The notes below the pieces were generated by a model. It was not told the DNA's origin. It made no database searches and worked only from the letters and a program-made list of their open reading frames with translations. Positions 41,015 to 51,890 of a stretch of 64,000 nt of DNA are shown here, piece after piece; positions within the stretch are counted from its first letter, which is position 1; the number at the start of each line of letters is the position of its first letter. Source of the DNA: Chionoecetes opilio. Its lineage: Eukaryota; Arthropoda; Malacostraca; Decapoda; Majidae. The stretch is taken from contig JACEEZ010015310.1 of NCBI GenBank assembly GCA_016584305.1, positions 125,001 through 189,000 of the forward strand, read 5' to 3'. The translations under genes and the position numbers were made by a program.

Positions 41015-41170
41015 CATAAGGGGTATTTCTAACCCCTACAACAGCCGTCGGAAATCATAAATAACACAAGGGAGTTTTGGGGAGGGGGGCGAAACCCCCA
41101 CAGTGAGGTTAGGTTACGTAATCAATGCCCAGGTAAGGCTAGTAAACTAGAAGGGGGGCCTGGGGGGGCG
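41015..41170. repeat. dispersed repeat, inverted partner at 47075-47240
   Basis: TTCTAACCCCTACAACAGCC, CACAAGGGAGTTTTGGGGAG and GTGAGGTTAGGTTACG are found inverted near 47090-47235. It lies next to foldback elements at the second site. Confidence 0.65.
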
Positions 41171-41898
41171 CAGCCCCCTCATTTATGTCAGGAGATTACA
41201 ATAGGGAGTATTGGTTGAAACTGTAAATTTACCAATATTTATTACAAGTTGAAGTACTGATGGTTATGGTTAGATAAATCTTGAAATTTCTTCAGTATAA
41301 ACACCAACATTACTGAGGGTATGTGTAATTCTTGATTATGGTATATTATTGTGTAACACCGGTCCTTTTCTTTTTGGTTTTTAGGTAACTTCTGTTAAGT
41401 TAATTTCAGTGTACAGTATATTAGAAGTTCCTCTCCTTGATTGGATTCTTAGGTAAATGGCTGAATCAAGAAAACTAACCTTTATTCCGTGATTGTTTGG
41501 TCTCATCAAGGTAAAAATTATAAGTGTTTTTTTACTATTTATATGTTTTGGTTTGATTAAACTAAATATTTATCCGGGTAGATTAGCTTTTCTTTCTCCA
41601 CTTACGTACTTTATTAATTGTTCTTTTAGATGATGAGAACCCTTTATTTACCGTTAATTTTCATTATTCAGTGAAAAAAGGGTTAGTTTATGGTTTATAT
41701 TTTTATCTATCCATAACCATCATGCGATGGGATGATGCGATGAGCGAGACGAGACAGTCAGTGAAAATTTATCGGGTTTAGGAATTAATGTCTCGCCCAC
41801 CAGCCACAAATAACTATAGCCATATTAGCACTCATAAGCCACCTACCTAAATTTACATAGTATTATCATACGCATAACCCACAATAAAAAATAAAAAA
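41171..41898. other. unassigned AT-rich DNA
   Basis: No recognised element or coding motif. Confidence 0.45.
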
Positions 41899-41900
41899 TA

Positions 41901-42291
41901 CAGTAAACCCTCGTTAAACTGAACCTCGTTAAACCGAACGCCGTGTTGCCTTCGAACAAGCCTCTGATATACCGAACTCTAGTTTGGCATATGTGGCGAT
42001 TGGTGAGCCGACCGAACACGTTGGCCGGCCCGTGCATCTCAGTTTACATTCAGCCCTCATTGTTTGTGGGCTACTCCATTGGACTACCTTGTACAAAATT
42101 TTATTTTACTCTACAGTACTGTACATACAGTTAACTTTGTTTGAACAAATATGACCGAACAACGCCCCTCATAAACCGAACTCTATTTCGGTTTATGAGG
42201 CAGACAACCGATCATCCTATAAACCGAACTACTATTGAATATTGCAATCGACTCTTTCCCCCAATTGGTTGGGTTTATCCAGGGTTTACTG
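41901..42291. mobile_element. pogo-type MITE (CTCGTTAAACTGAAC)
   Basis: The ends are CAGTAAACCCTCGTTAAACT and the mirrored TTTATCCAGGGTTTACTG, with TA on both sides (41899-41900, 42292-42293). Internal repeats ACCGAAC and CCGAACTCTA occur. At 391 bp it is too short to encode a transposase. Confidence 0.9.
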
Positions 42292-42293
42292 TA

Positions 42294-42827
42294 TAGTGAA
42301 TAGTCTTACAATGTAAATGGCTTTTAAGTGTTTTAGGTTAATTAAGCAATGTAGGAGACATCTTAGATAGGGTTATAAAGTGAGTGATAATTAGTAACTT
42401 AGGATATCGTAATATTAAAAAATATAACAATTTGCATTCGTTTTCTTTTATAATTTACTAACCTTGGGCATTTTACTAATGAACTTTTCGTGCACCTAAC
42501 CAAAATCTGCCACATCAAACCATTCCTATCCCTAAAAATCACTTTTTTCAGCTATCATGGAATAGGCCTTTAGACTCAAGAGGCCAGAGGTCCCATGTAC
42601 TGATATGTTTACATTTTTTCCGTTTTCCCGTGCGGGCAACATGGGTGACTATTAATTTTTTCGTAAATAGTTTTTTTCGTTTACTCCACATAAGAGCCCT
42701 TCTCAGTAATGAAGTTATTTTCATAGTATCATGAATTACTCACATACATATCACATACACTTCAATCTCCATGTTAATCACAATCTTCGTATATATGAAT
42801 GAATATCTCTAGTACTCGTTTGTCTTA
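42294..42827. other. unassigned AT-rich DNA
   Basis: No recognised element or coding motif. Confidence 0.45.
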
Positions 42828-43425
42828 CTAGCCGCAAAGCCGCCCTCCGGGCGGACTTTTTGGCTAGCTCCTGCGGAGGGCTATTGGTGGGCCTTCGGCC
42901 CACCAAACACAGACTCTCCAGATAGCCCCTTCTAACTTTCCTGAAATCATGGATGTAGAAATGTATATTAACGCCAACCCATTCACGTCAGCCCCAACCC
43001 ATTCACTCACCCATTACCCATCACCCCCCACCCATTCCCTCACCCATTACCCATCACCCCCCACCCATTAACCATCACCACACACCCATTACCCATCACC
43101 CCCCACCTATTCCCTCACCCATCACCCCCCACCCATTCACTCACCCATCACCCCACACCCATTACCCCACCCATTACCCATCACCCTACATCAAGGTTTC
43201 CTCAATTCTCGTAACCCACTTTTTTTCACAATTCTCGCTAATAGGCTGCTAAAAAAAAAAAAAAAAAAAGTGATCGGATCATCTCATAAGTGGGCTTAAA
43301 ACCTTCCCCTGCTCGACCCGGTTCCAAAACTGTGCCATATGAGGGGATTCCGCCACAGGGGGCGGCACCCAGAGCGGACACACAGACACACACACACACA
43401 CACACACTTTCGCTTATATTATAGA
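42828..43425 (-). mobile_element. Helitron-like element, copy 1
   Basis: On the minus strand it starts TCTATAATATAAGCGAAAGT after an A and ends with the hairpin GCCCGGAGGGC a few bases before CTAG, which is followed by T. TC start, near-terminal hairpin, CTRR end and A/T insertion site are Helitron hallmarks. The interior has a (GT)n run, a TGGCACAGTTTTGGAACC block and an ATGGGTAATGGGTGA-type minisatellite (42960-43185). No Rep/helicase is present, so it is non-autonomous. Confidence 0.85.
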
Positions 43426-44035
43426 TACATGATTATTAAGAACGTGATAAATATGAGGTACATCAATATTGTTGTACAAGTGAAGTATGACTGTAAGAAA
43501 GTTACGGTTCAAAGTGGCATAGCATATGTATATAAAAATCTTCGAAAACTGTATCAGGAAGATACGCTGCCAGGCGTACAAATGCACGGGAGGCGACCAA
43601 GGGAGGAAGGGGGTGCTTGGGATTAAACCCACGTGTGGTAGTCTATAGAAAGTGTCGTACCTCAGGCATCAACACACTGCTGTACACATTAATGTTTCTT
43701 ATATACTTTGCTGGTATTCGTCAGTTGCATTTATATACGTATGTATAAATCAAGAAAGTTCTCTCTGTGTAGGAAAAGTTGTATATTTCTGGCCCTACAT
43801 ACTATAATAATAGGAATAGTGGGCGCGCAGTTAATCATTTGACAAATGCTTATTCTACGATTAATGTCCCATTTTCATTAAAAACATGCGAGAAAATTAT
43901 CTACATATATTAATGTAACGAAACTGCAACAGAAAAGGTCTTATAGTAATGCCCGCAATAGTACTTTTTTCCCATGAAAAAATAGAAATACTGGCGTTGT
44001 GTGGCAACCCCAGCTTTCAATGTCTATAGTTCTAT
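43426..44035. other. unassigned DNA
   Basis: No recognised element; open frames are short and unsupported. Confidence 0.4.
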
Positions 44036-44340
44036 TCCTGAGGACAATAGAACATGACAGGCTGCGCATGGAAAGGGTCTTCAGAGATCGGCTTGATTCT
44101 CTAGATGTCAGTGATAACCACCTCCTACGGTATTATCACCTACCCCGCCATGATATCCTGCAGCTCTGCGAGGAGATTGAACCACAGCTTTCCAGACCCA
44201 CCAATAGGACTGTAGCAATTCCAATCCACACTCAAGTCTTGGTTGCCCTGCACTTCTTTGCTAGTGGATCATTCCAGTGTGTTAGGTGACACTGTTGGCC
44301 TCAGTCAGATTAATTAAATCCCCCATACTCCATAATAGCT
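44036..44340 (+). pseudogene. HARBI1-like transposase fragment
   Basis: The frame reads RMERVFRDRLDSLDVSDNHL, RYYHLPRHDILQLCEEIEPQ and then IPIHTQVLVALHFFASGSFQ. A +1 shift then gives VLGDTVGLSQI. This matches the N-terminal half of HARBI1-like proteins (F-x-R-x-hydrophobic-L-R-Y-Y-x-hydrophobic-P-R ... T-Q-V-L-V-x-L-x-F-x-A-x-G-x-F-Q-x-x-x-G-D). The DDE domain is not seen. No Harbinger termini were identified around it. The shift at 44275-44282 makes a pseudogene more likely than a host HARBI1 exon. Confidence 0.65.
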
Positions 44341-44595
44341 GACAACCAAAACATGTTTAAAATCCAACTTAAATAATGCATACCTGAATCAAGTACTTAT
44401 GTACTATACTCAGTGGTGTTTTAAAAATATCACTTTTCTTATTTTATCCACTGCTTGCTATAATAACTGCTCATCAGCTTCAACTATTTCAACTGAATTA
44501 TCAGCAAGAAAATTATGTTGGATATGTCTTGTCTTTTCCTGTTTGTAATAAAAGTGAGACTATTACAGTGTTTAAATCATCATTTTGAATGTTAA

Positions 44596-45281
44596 CCCTC
44601 TCACGCACGAAAAGTTTAATACGTTTCTCCGTCCACTGCGACATCCGTCTTATGCTCCCTAAGGGGCCCCGCGAAATGGCCGGACTGTGCGGCGAATTAT
44701 TTTTTATGTTATCAATTTCACCAACGTGTATTCTTTTTTCGTGGCATTATTATATATCATTGGTTTTGCAAGAGATTATTCTGCCTTATGGAAGAACAAA
44801 ATAACAAGAAATGCAAATAAATACCGGAATTTACCGACTCCGAAAAAATATTGAGTAAAGAGAAATAAGAAATACTTACGTTCACCACTTCGTAGCTTGA
44901 AACTTCCTGAGTCAACTTTGTATGGTTTATATGCCAATAAAAGCGGATTTTTAAGAGGATTCCAACGCTACCATTATAATTTTCATATGGCCAGCTCGGG
45001 ACATGTTTTAAAGGGACGACAATCCGCGCTCACAGGCTGCCTGCTGAGTGGAAACTGAGACACAAACCCTTATCATTTCACATCCACTCACACGAGAGTT
45101 GACAATTAGTTTATTTTATAGGTCTAGCTTGGATCTTCGACGCAGAAAAGTTTGACGCAATTCTGATAAATACTTTATTTTTGGCGAATGTTTTACTTTT
45201 TTTTTTTACACAATTCGCGTCAAAAGCTCAGATTGCAGACGGGCCCGTTTTGACGCGATCGCGTCACCGTGCGTGAGAGGG
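44596..45281. mobile_element. piggyBac-type MITE
   Basis: CCCTCTCACGCACG and CGTGCGTGAGAGGG are perfect 14-bp inverted ends flanked by TTAA (44592-44595, 45282-45285). A CCC start plus TTAA is the piggyBac signature. Subterminal GACGCGATCGCGTC is palindromic. The interior (686 bp in all) has no transposase. Confidence 0.9.
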
Positions 45282-45372
45282 TTAATAATATTAGTATATT
45301 ATAGTTGTAAAGTTGTTTGATCGAAATGTAAGCGTTTGAATTTTAATTGTACGTACAAGGTTATTGAAAGTA

Positions 45373-45854
45373 CAGGTTGAAGTTCCCAAACTCGGCAACC
45401 TCGGGACCAGCGCCGAGCAGAGTAATGGAATTTTCCGACTTTTAGAACGTGGATATATTAAGGGGAAAAAAAGCATGAAAATCCCATGAAAAAAATCAAA
45501 CTTCTTCAAAAGGTCAATTTTCTCAGAAATAGTTAACACATTGTTCTTCCTTTTCTTTTCACTTCCAGCAGTAGGTGTTCCTGGACGTTTGGGAGCCATA
45601 ATACCAATAACAGACCTGTAGAAGTACACAAAATAACAGTGTACACAACTCTACAGTCACAACACCACTGAACAATAACAACAAACAAATCGGCGGGAGA
45701 AACCAAGCGGCCTAGTGTGGTGGCACATAGCGGCCGACCCGGCAACTACGCGCCGGGTTTTGGGTGTTCTGCCATGTTTTGGAAAATCCGGAACCATAGC
45801 CGAGTTTTGGGTGTTGCCGAGTCTTGGGATGCCGAGTTTGGGAGCTTCAACCTG
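45373..45854. mobile_element. small Tigger element with transposase remnant
   Basis: The ends are CAGGTTGAAGTTCCCAAACT and the mirrored TTTGGGAGCTTCAACCTG, with TA on both sides (45371-45372, 45855-45856). It contains the first exon-like part of a pogo transposase on the minus strand. 482 bp, deleted derivative. Confidence 0.9.
45495..45599 (-). pseudogene. Tigger transposase N-terminus
   Basis: An ATG at 45597-45599 starts MAPKRPGTPTAGSEKKRK and continues NNVLTISEKIDLLKKFD, the first helix of the CENP-B/pogo DNA-binding domain. Homology ends after about 35 codons at the internal deletion point. It identifies the host element as Tigger-like. Confidence 0.75.
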
Positions 45855-45856
45855 TA

Positions 45857-46410
45857 CTACGTACTGCATCATAACTCAGCGACTCGGAGTACATAAAAAT
45901 GAATTTAGAATATGCAAAATTTTTGTCGTATACCGATTCTGTATGGCCTCAAAACGGTCATGAAATTAACACTAACTCCCCCTTAGCTGTACGGGCTCGT
46001 TGCGCTTGCCAAAATCATGGGCTACACAGAAATAATTTACCCTGCACCCCACCCCACCCTCTCCTTTTCAACTTTGTGGGTACGTCACTGACACTGCCAT
46101 TATGATTTCATGATATGTTAGACATTTTGAGTAATTCCCTTCCAAATATCTCTTCATACACGGTGGAAGAACTATTTCCCTAAGGCCACCTATGCATTTT
46201 TTAATCTACCCTAAATATCTCAAACCTAACAACTGTTAAAAGCTATGGGAAAGATTTGTTAGTGACCCTCTCCATTTTCAAATGAAACAATATTTTTCTG
46301 ATAAATTTTGTTGTTTTGAAAGATTCTGACCTTTGTTTTTCGTGTCAATCACTAAATTTTGTATTACCCTCTAGACCCCACCTGTAAATAAACTAGTGAT
46401 TTCCAAGAAA
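45857..46410. other. unassigned DNA
   Basis: No recognised element or coding motif. Confidence 0.45.
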
Positions 46411-47055
46411 GGTAAAAATGGACGAGGACTGCGCGGTCATTTTCTTAGACACTGAATAGTTTTTCCTTGCCTAAAATTAGTGATTTTTCAGATGGAGATA
46501 TTCTTATTTCCGGAAATCCATAAACTTTTTCTTCTTCTTTTCGTCACCAAATCCTAGGGTCACCGTTTCCATTGATAACACTGTATCTCATTCAGAAAAA
46601 GCACTAAAACTTTGCCAGGAAATAATAGTCAGTGTCTCAGAAAACAGAGAAGTAACAAAATTGTACGAAAACAAGTGTGCCCCGCCCCGCATTCGCCAGC
46701 CCACCCGCCAGCCGCCGAGTGATCCGTTCTGCCTCACCCTGCCGGGACGATTATTACCTTAACCGAACTGAACCTCCTCCTAACGGGGGGCTAACCTCCC
46801 CCTCAACCCCCTGGCGGGATTATTAAACTAACCCGAACCTTAACCTAACCTAAAGGGCTACGGGGCCTCCGGACGGGGAGGGTGTGTCTGTATGCGCTAT
46901 TAGACAACTATATCATTTCTACAATATGTATATGAGTTTTGAAGGTCACGCGGAAGTTGATTAATACTGCACAGTATACTGAACAAAAAATAACACAGAA
47001 AACATAAGTAGTAATTAACGGCGTAAGCGACCGCGCAGTTCTCGTCCTTTATAAC
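46411..47055. mobile_element. foldback element of the GGACGAGGAC family, diverged
   Basis: It starts GGTAAAAATGGACGAGGACT with GCGCGGTC next to it and ends with the mirrored GACCGCGCAGTTCTCGTCC. Internal inverted segments surround TTTTTCAGATGGAGAT / ATTCAGAAAAAGC. The right part has CCCCGCC-rich DNA and a short TAACCTAACC tract (46845-46860). Confidence 0.6.
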
Positions 47056-47074
47056 CCAATAGCAACTCTCCTGA

Positions 47075-47239
47075 CAACTGGGGAGGGGAGGGCGCAGAAC
47101 CTCCTGCTAGTTAACTAACCTAACCTGGGCATTGATCACTTAACCTAACCTCAGTGGGAGTGTTTCGCCCCTCCCCAGAACCCCCTTGTGTTCTTTTTAA
47201 TTTCCGGCGGTTGTTGTAGTAGGTAGGGGTTAGAAATAC
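47075..47239. repeat. dispersed repeat, inverted partner of 41015-41170
   Basis: CTAACCTAACCTGGGCATTG and CCCCTCCCCAGAACCCCCTT, then GTAGGTAGGGGTTAGAAATA, mirror the segment at 41 kb. Confidence 0.65.
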
Positions 47240-47930
47240 GGTAATAATGGACGAGGACTTCGGAGTAATTTTTCCTGGCCTACAATAGGTGCTTTTTCTA
47301 ATGGATAGTTTTATTTTCCGGAAACCCAAATTTATTTATTTATATTTTTTTTATTTCATCACCGAATTTTATGGTCGACGTTTCAAAACACTGATCTCCA
47401 TCAGAAAAAGCAATAAATTTGGCCGGGAGAAATTAGTCAGGGTCTCAGATAACAGGGAAGTAATTGAATAGAACATACCAAACCTAACCTTATAGGTTTT
47501 AATGAAAACAAACTAACCTAACTTTAACCACAAAGCATATCTAACCTAACCTTATAGGTTTTAATGAAACCTAACCTAACCTTAACCACTAAGTATACCT
47601 AACCTAACCTTATAGGTTTTAATGAAACCTAACCTAACCTTATAGGTTTTAATGAAACCTAACCTAACCTTAACCACAAAGTATACCTAACCTAACCTTA
47701 TAGGTTTTAATGAAAACTAACCTAACCTTAACCACTAAGTATACCTTAATTAGTAGTACCTAACCTAACCTTAATCTTAACCATGCATAAAATTCGGTGA
47801 TGATTTTTTTTTTTTGTAATGGGTTTCTGGCAAATATAACTATCTCCATTAGAAAAAGCACCTATTATAGGCCAGGAAAAAATAGTCGGTGTCTCTGAAA
47901 ACTACAGCGAAGTTCTCGTGAATTATAACC
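47240..47930. mobile_element. foldback element with TTAGG-type core, 1
   Basis: The left arm (47240-47330) has TAATAATGGACGAGGACTT, CCTGGCCTACAATAGGTGCT and TTTTCCGGAAACCC. The right arm (about 47815-47930) mirrors it with GGGTTTCTGGCAAATATAAC, AAGCACCTATTATAGGCCAG and AGTTCTCGTGAATTATAACC. The core (47475-47790) is tandem CTAACCTAACCTTATAGG and TTTTAATGAAACC units, that is irregular CCTAA pentamers. Confidence 0.75.
47475..47790. repeat. CCTAA/TTAGG-type irregular array
   Basis: Repeats of CCTAACCTAACCTTATAGG with TTTTAATGAAA and TTAACCACTAAGTATA linkers. The pentamer matches the arthropod telomere unit but is never long and pure. Confidence 0.9.
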
Positions 47931-48790
47931 AGAAAGGTAATACTCCTTATGATGAGAACGAAACGTTCAGTAAAACCACCGAGTGTAGTGGTTTAAACAC
48001 ATATATAATATACCCTTTCACACTCGTTTTGTAGACCTATAAAAACAGTAGAAAGGTTAAAAATACTTTAATCCAGACCCCCAGTCATGTTATACATACA
48101 CAGCTTTTATCCAAATTCTCCACTTTTTCTCCTTGACAGATAAGGAGATGAAGAATCATTGCATATGTGTAGAATGACACACAGACTCTCATATCAGTCT
48201 ATTTTGAGTTTTTTTTAGTAATAGTCATGATTTATTTTAATAATTACCTCGAATCAGGTGACAGGCGTGCAAAACGAACCTTTATGATGCACCATAATAA
48301 TAAATAACCTCTTGAGACATCATTTACTACAATTATGGAGGTATGATACATCCATGGCTATGAACTTTAAATTAAATGTGTTTGTAAACAAAAACACGTG
48401 TAAGCCCAACACGCCATATGTAAGCTTGGAGATGATTGGCTGTTGCACGACACCAGACCTCTCTGGTGGCTACCAGCTGCAATGGACCTAGTAGCTTACT
48501 AGGTGCTTACAATATCGTTGGCAAATACAGTTTCGCCACTTCTCGTAGCGATCTAGTAACTTCAACCTCGTAACAGGGTATAGCTGGTAAGTTTGCTGAA
48601 TCCACCTCCTGGGATATACCCAGTCGTGAACCGTTGGTTAACTTTGTGATCGAACCACCATCTTCCACCATTTCTTTCGGGTAATCGCTTGCTGCTTCCC
48701 ACCACCTCAGTAGGTAAGAGGGTTAAGGTTAAGATTAGGTTATGTTATGTTATAGTTATGTATACTTTGTGGTTAAGGTTAGAGTATTAT
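47931..48790. other. unassigned DNA
   Basis: Mostly unrecognised. A short TTAGGTTATGTTATGTTAT tract lies at 48735-48760, and CCAGGAGGTGGATTCAGC (complement, about 48590) resembles 40167. Confidence 0.4.
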
Positions 48791-49410
48791 TCTAGTGTTT
48801 GCCCATACTCCCCTCTCACACAAAACAAGCTTGGGGACCTGGGGGAATGCGATGTTTGGCTGGGGTACAAAATATGCATCGCAACCACATAGTTTTTGAG
48901 TTCGGGGTGTTGAAAAAATTCCATAGATCTAGGGAAAATTCATTGGATTTCTTCTCTGAGTCCAGAGACATGTGAACCTGACGATCCTCACAGAATGATG
49001 ACCGAAGTGTCGAGAACCCCCCGACCCCACCCTAGGTTAGGTTATATTTGGTTAGGTTAGGGTAGGTTATATTTGGGTAGGTAAGGTTAGATTTGGTTAG
49101 GTTAGGTTAGGTTAGATTTGATTTGGTTAGGTTAGATTTGGTTAGGTTAGATTTGGTAAAGTTAGCTTAGGTTAGATTTAGTTAGGTTAGGTTATCGGTG
49201 GGTCAAGCCCCCCGCTAGGTTAGGTTAATTTTGGTTAGGCAAATTTCTCTAGATAAGGAAATTACCTAGATCTAGGGAATTTTACCCCCCTACACAACTC
49301 TTAAATTACGTGTTTCCGACGCATAATTTGTTCCCCACCCGAAAACCACGCATTCCCACAGGTCCCCAAACTTGTTTGGGGGAATTGGGAGAGTATGGGC
49401 AAACACTAGA
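48791..49410. mobile_element. foldback element with TTAGG-type core, 2 (different arms)
   Basis: The left arm begins TCTAGTGTTTGCCCATACTC and includes AAGCTTGGGGACCTGGGGGA; the right arm ends GAGTATGGGCAAACACTAGA and includes CAGGTCCCCAAACTTGTTTG. The arms are about 125-140 bp and imperfect. The core (49030-49215) is GGTTAGGTTAGATTTGGTTA-type repeats. The arms are unrelated to the GGACGAGGAC family. Confidence 0.75.
49030..49215. repeat. TTAGG-type array with ATTTGG linkers
   Basis: Repeats of GGTTAGGTTAGATTT and GGTTAGGTTATATTT. Same pentamer as the other cores, different linker. Confidence 0.9.
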
Positions 49411-49742
49411 AATTTACCAAGGTTAGGTTAGGTGGCTAATTTATAGTTTCACCCAACCAACGATTTTCCGAAGCGCCTTATGTTTTTCTGGTGTGTTTTT
49501 ATGTGTTTTGAATGAATCTGCTAACCGTTTCTGTCGCAATTTTTTTTTTTTTTCTTTTGGCAAAAATGACAAAAAAAAAAATGAACCTAAACCTAACCTA
49601 ACCTTTACCTAACCTAACCTAACCTTTACCTAACCTAACCTAACCTTTACCTAACCTAACCTAACCTTTACCTAACCTAACCTAACCTTTACCTGACAAT
49701 AAAAAAAAATATAAAAAAATAAAATAAATAAAAAACTTTATC

Positions 49743-50393
49743 AGATCACCTGAAGATCCGTCACCCGAGTTTGGCAGGGCGACGGTTCTTCAGGTGGGAT
49801 ATCCTGGGGTGACGGATCTTCAGGTGGGGTCAAGACTTTAACTGACTTCACTTTCCAAAAGAGGTCAGTTCAAATGGGTAAAAGGGAGGAGTCAGGACCC
49901 TCCAGTCAGGTAGGAGGATACAAATAAATTGACTGCAAAATATAAGTCATAGGAGTCAGTCGACCATGGCACGCAATACCTTCTAAACTACCGTCCTACC
50001 ATTGTTGTGTGATGATTCCACTAAAGTTATTCGGTGGCTTTAACAAAACAGACTTTTAAAGCGTGAAGTTAAGTGTGATACATGTGATACCTGGATGAAT
50101 TTGACAAAATACTCCAGATCGAAGGATGGTTTTCTGTGGAAATGCCAAACAAAAGACAGCCTGAAGTATACAAATCCACTAAGTCTATAAGAATTGGATC
50201 TTTTTTTGCCCGTTCTCGAATTTCAGAAGATGCATTTCTCCAAGATGCATAATACAAAGTTGTTTGTTATTTGTTATCATCATTTTATAAACTACATTCA
50301 CTGTGGGCTGGGGTGACGGTTCTTCAGGTGGGAAATCCTGGGGTGACGAATCTTCAGGTGGACATTCTGGGGTGACGGATCTTCAGGTGATCC
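49743..50393. mobile_element. Merlin-type DNA element with 8-bp duplication
   Basis: The ends are (A/G)GATCACCTGAAGATCCGTC and their mirror GACGGATCTTCAGGTGATCC. ACTTTATC is duplicated (49735-49742, 50394-50401). Extra subterminal copies of GACGGTTCTTCAGGTGG and GACGGATCTTCAGGTGG occur on both sides. An internal ORF resembles the Merlin/IS1016-type transposase N-terminus. It is 651 bp and internally deleted. Confidence 0.85.
50071..50249 (+). pseudogene. Merlin-type transposase N-terminus, broken
   Basis: One frame reads KCDTCDTWMNLTKYSRSKDG and FLWKCQTKDSLKYT with a C-x2-C and W-K-C zinc-ribbon pattern. The next frame continues KSIRIGSFFARSRISEDAF. The order zinc ribbon, DG-x-x-W-x-C, then S-I-R-x-GS-x-F is that of IS1016/ISXO2-like transposases used by Merlin elements. 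The DDE part is gone and a frameshift lies near 50168. Confidence 0.65.
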
Positions 50394-50419
50394 ACTTTAT
50401 CTACCTAAAATCCTTTTCT

Positions 50420-50735
50420 ACTAAGGTAAAGGTTAGGTTAGGTATAGATTAGGTTAGGTTAGGTATAGGTAAAAAGTTAGGTTAGGTTTAGGTTCTTTTT
50501 CTTTTTTTTTTTGTCATTTTTGCAAAAAAAAAAAATAACAAAAATTACGACAGAAACGGTTAGCAGATTCATTCACAACACATAAAAAAACACCAGAAAA
50601 ACATAAGGCGCATCAGAAAATCGTTGGTTGGGTGAAACTATAAATTAACCGATTAGGTTTTATGAAAACCATTAAGGTTAGGTTAGGTTTAATGAAAACC
50701 TAAAAGGTTAGGTTAAGGTTAGGTTAGGTTTGGTT
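50420..50735. repeat. TTAGG-type arrays
   Basis: GGTTAGGTTAGGTATAGG units (50425-50505) belong to the arm of foldback 3. GGTTAGGTTTAATGAAAACC units (50655-50735) lie between it and the next foldback arm. Confidence 0.85.
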
Positions 50736-50763
50736 TGGCATGCTTTGTAGCATCTATACAATC

Positions 50764-51006
50764 ACTTCCCTGTTATCTGAGATCCGGACTAATTTTTCCC
50801 GGCCAAGTTTTAGTGCTTTTTCTAATGGAGATAAGTGTTTTTAATGGAAACGGCGACCATATAATTCGATATTTTTCTTTTTTTCCTTCAAACTATGGGT
50901 TTCCGGAAAATATAACTATCTCCATTAGAAAAAGCACCTATTTTTGACCAGGAAAAATTAGTCAGTGTCCCTGAAAATGACCGCGAAGTCCTCGTCCATT
51001 ATTACC
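50764..51006. mobile_element. foldback element of the GGACGAGGAC family, short
   Basis: Left part: CTGTTATCTGAGATCCGGAC, TTTTTCCCGGCCAAGTTTTA and TTTTTCTAATGGAGAT. Right part mirrored: ATCTCCATTAGAAAAAGCAC, GACCAGGAAAAATTAGTCAG and GACCGCGAAGTCCTCGTCC. The loop is only about 60 bp, with no TTAGG core. Confidence 0.7.
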
Positions 51007-51380
51007 CCAATAAAGTCTACGGGAATTACTTACCTATTTCAGGAAAAATATTCAACTACAACGGTAAAACTGCAGTTTAATACAATACAAGGACATTGGT
51101 TACGTAACCGGTCACGTAACCCAGACTCCCCCGCTAGTTCACTAACCTAACCTGGACGTTGGTTGAGAAGCCAAACATAGAGCGGGGATATGTAACATTA
51201 TGCATTTCCGACGATTTTGAATGGGACCATAATACTTAACACATCAAAATACATAGGAAAAAAAGAGTATTTTCAACATCGTACTCAATTACTGGTTGAA
51301 AGTACCAATATACCGAAACGAGTAGGCTAGCATTAACTCAATATTCCCCTAAATTTTAGGCAAGGAAAAACGGTTAATAT

Positions 51381-51746
51381 GGAGGAGTTTCACGTTCGTT
51401 TTCAGAGACACCAACTACTTTTTCTTGGCCTACAATAGGTGCTTGTTCTAATGGTGCTAGTTTTATTTTGCGCAAACCAAAAAACCAAAAAAAAAAAAAA
51501 TGTATATTTTGTGGTTAAGGTTAGGTCAGGTTCCTTTAAAACCTGTAAGGTTAGGTTAGGTTGGGTTGGGTTAGGTTAGGTTAGGTTAGGTTTCATTAAA
51601 ACATAAGGTTAAATTAGGTTTCATTTTTTTTTTCATTTTTTTTTTTGGTTTGCGCAAAATAAAACTAGCACCATTAGAACAAGCACCTATTGTAGGTCAA
51701 GAAAAAGTAGTTGGTGTCTCTGAAAACGAACGTGAAACTCTCCTCC
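51381..51746. mobile_element. foldback element with TTAGG-type core, 4 (near-perfect arms)
   Basis: Arms 51381-51480 and 51647-51746 are inverted copies with a single difference seen over 100 bp (GGCCTAC against the complement of GTAGGTC). The core (51505-51625) is GGTTAGGTTAGGTTGGGTTG-type repeats with CATTAAAAC linkers between homopolymers. The near identity suggests recent origin or gene conversion. Confidence 0.85.
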
Positions 51747-51749
51747 ATA

Positions 51750-51890
51750 ATTACCCAAGCACCTATTGTAGGCCAAGAAAAATTAGTTGGTGTCTCTGAA
51801 AGCGTACGTGAAACTCTCCTCCATAATTACCGGAAAAACTAGTCAGTGTCTCAGAAAATGACCGCGCAGTCCTCGTCCATTTTTACCAAT
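51750..51890. repeat. additional right arms of the GGACGAGGAC family
   Basis: AGCACCTATTGTAGGCCAAG to CTCTCCTCCATAATTACCGG, then a second, shorter segment GACCGCGCAGTCCTCGTCC. They are tandem partial arms without partners. Confidence 0.7.

Larger units (their letters stand above)
49438..50645. mobile_element. foldback element with TTAGG-type core, 3, split by a Merlin-type element
   Basis: The left arm AATTTATAGTTTCACCCAAC continues through CTTATGTTTTTCTGGTG and GCTAACCGTTTCTGTCG to a homopolymer and CCTAACCTAACCTTTA repeats (49590-49695). The right arm mirrors all of this at 50420-50645 (CGACAGAAACGGTTAGCAGA, AACATAAGGCGC, GTTGGTTGGGTGAAAC). The Merlin-type element at 49743-50393 sits in the loop. 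Confidence 0.75.

Noticed and set aside
43999..44289. Intact host HARBI1 gene
   Set aside because: The reading is frameshifted after FASGSFQ, lacks the DDE domain and has no recognisable splice donor at the shift.
47475..51625. Chromosome end (telomere)
   Set aside because: The TTAGG-type tracts are short, irregular, in both orientations and embedded between inverted arms, with more than 10 kb of ordinary sequence on both sides.
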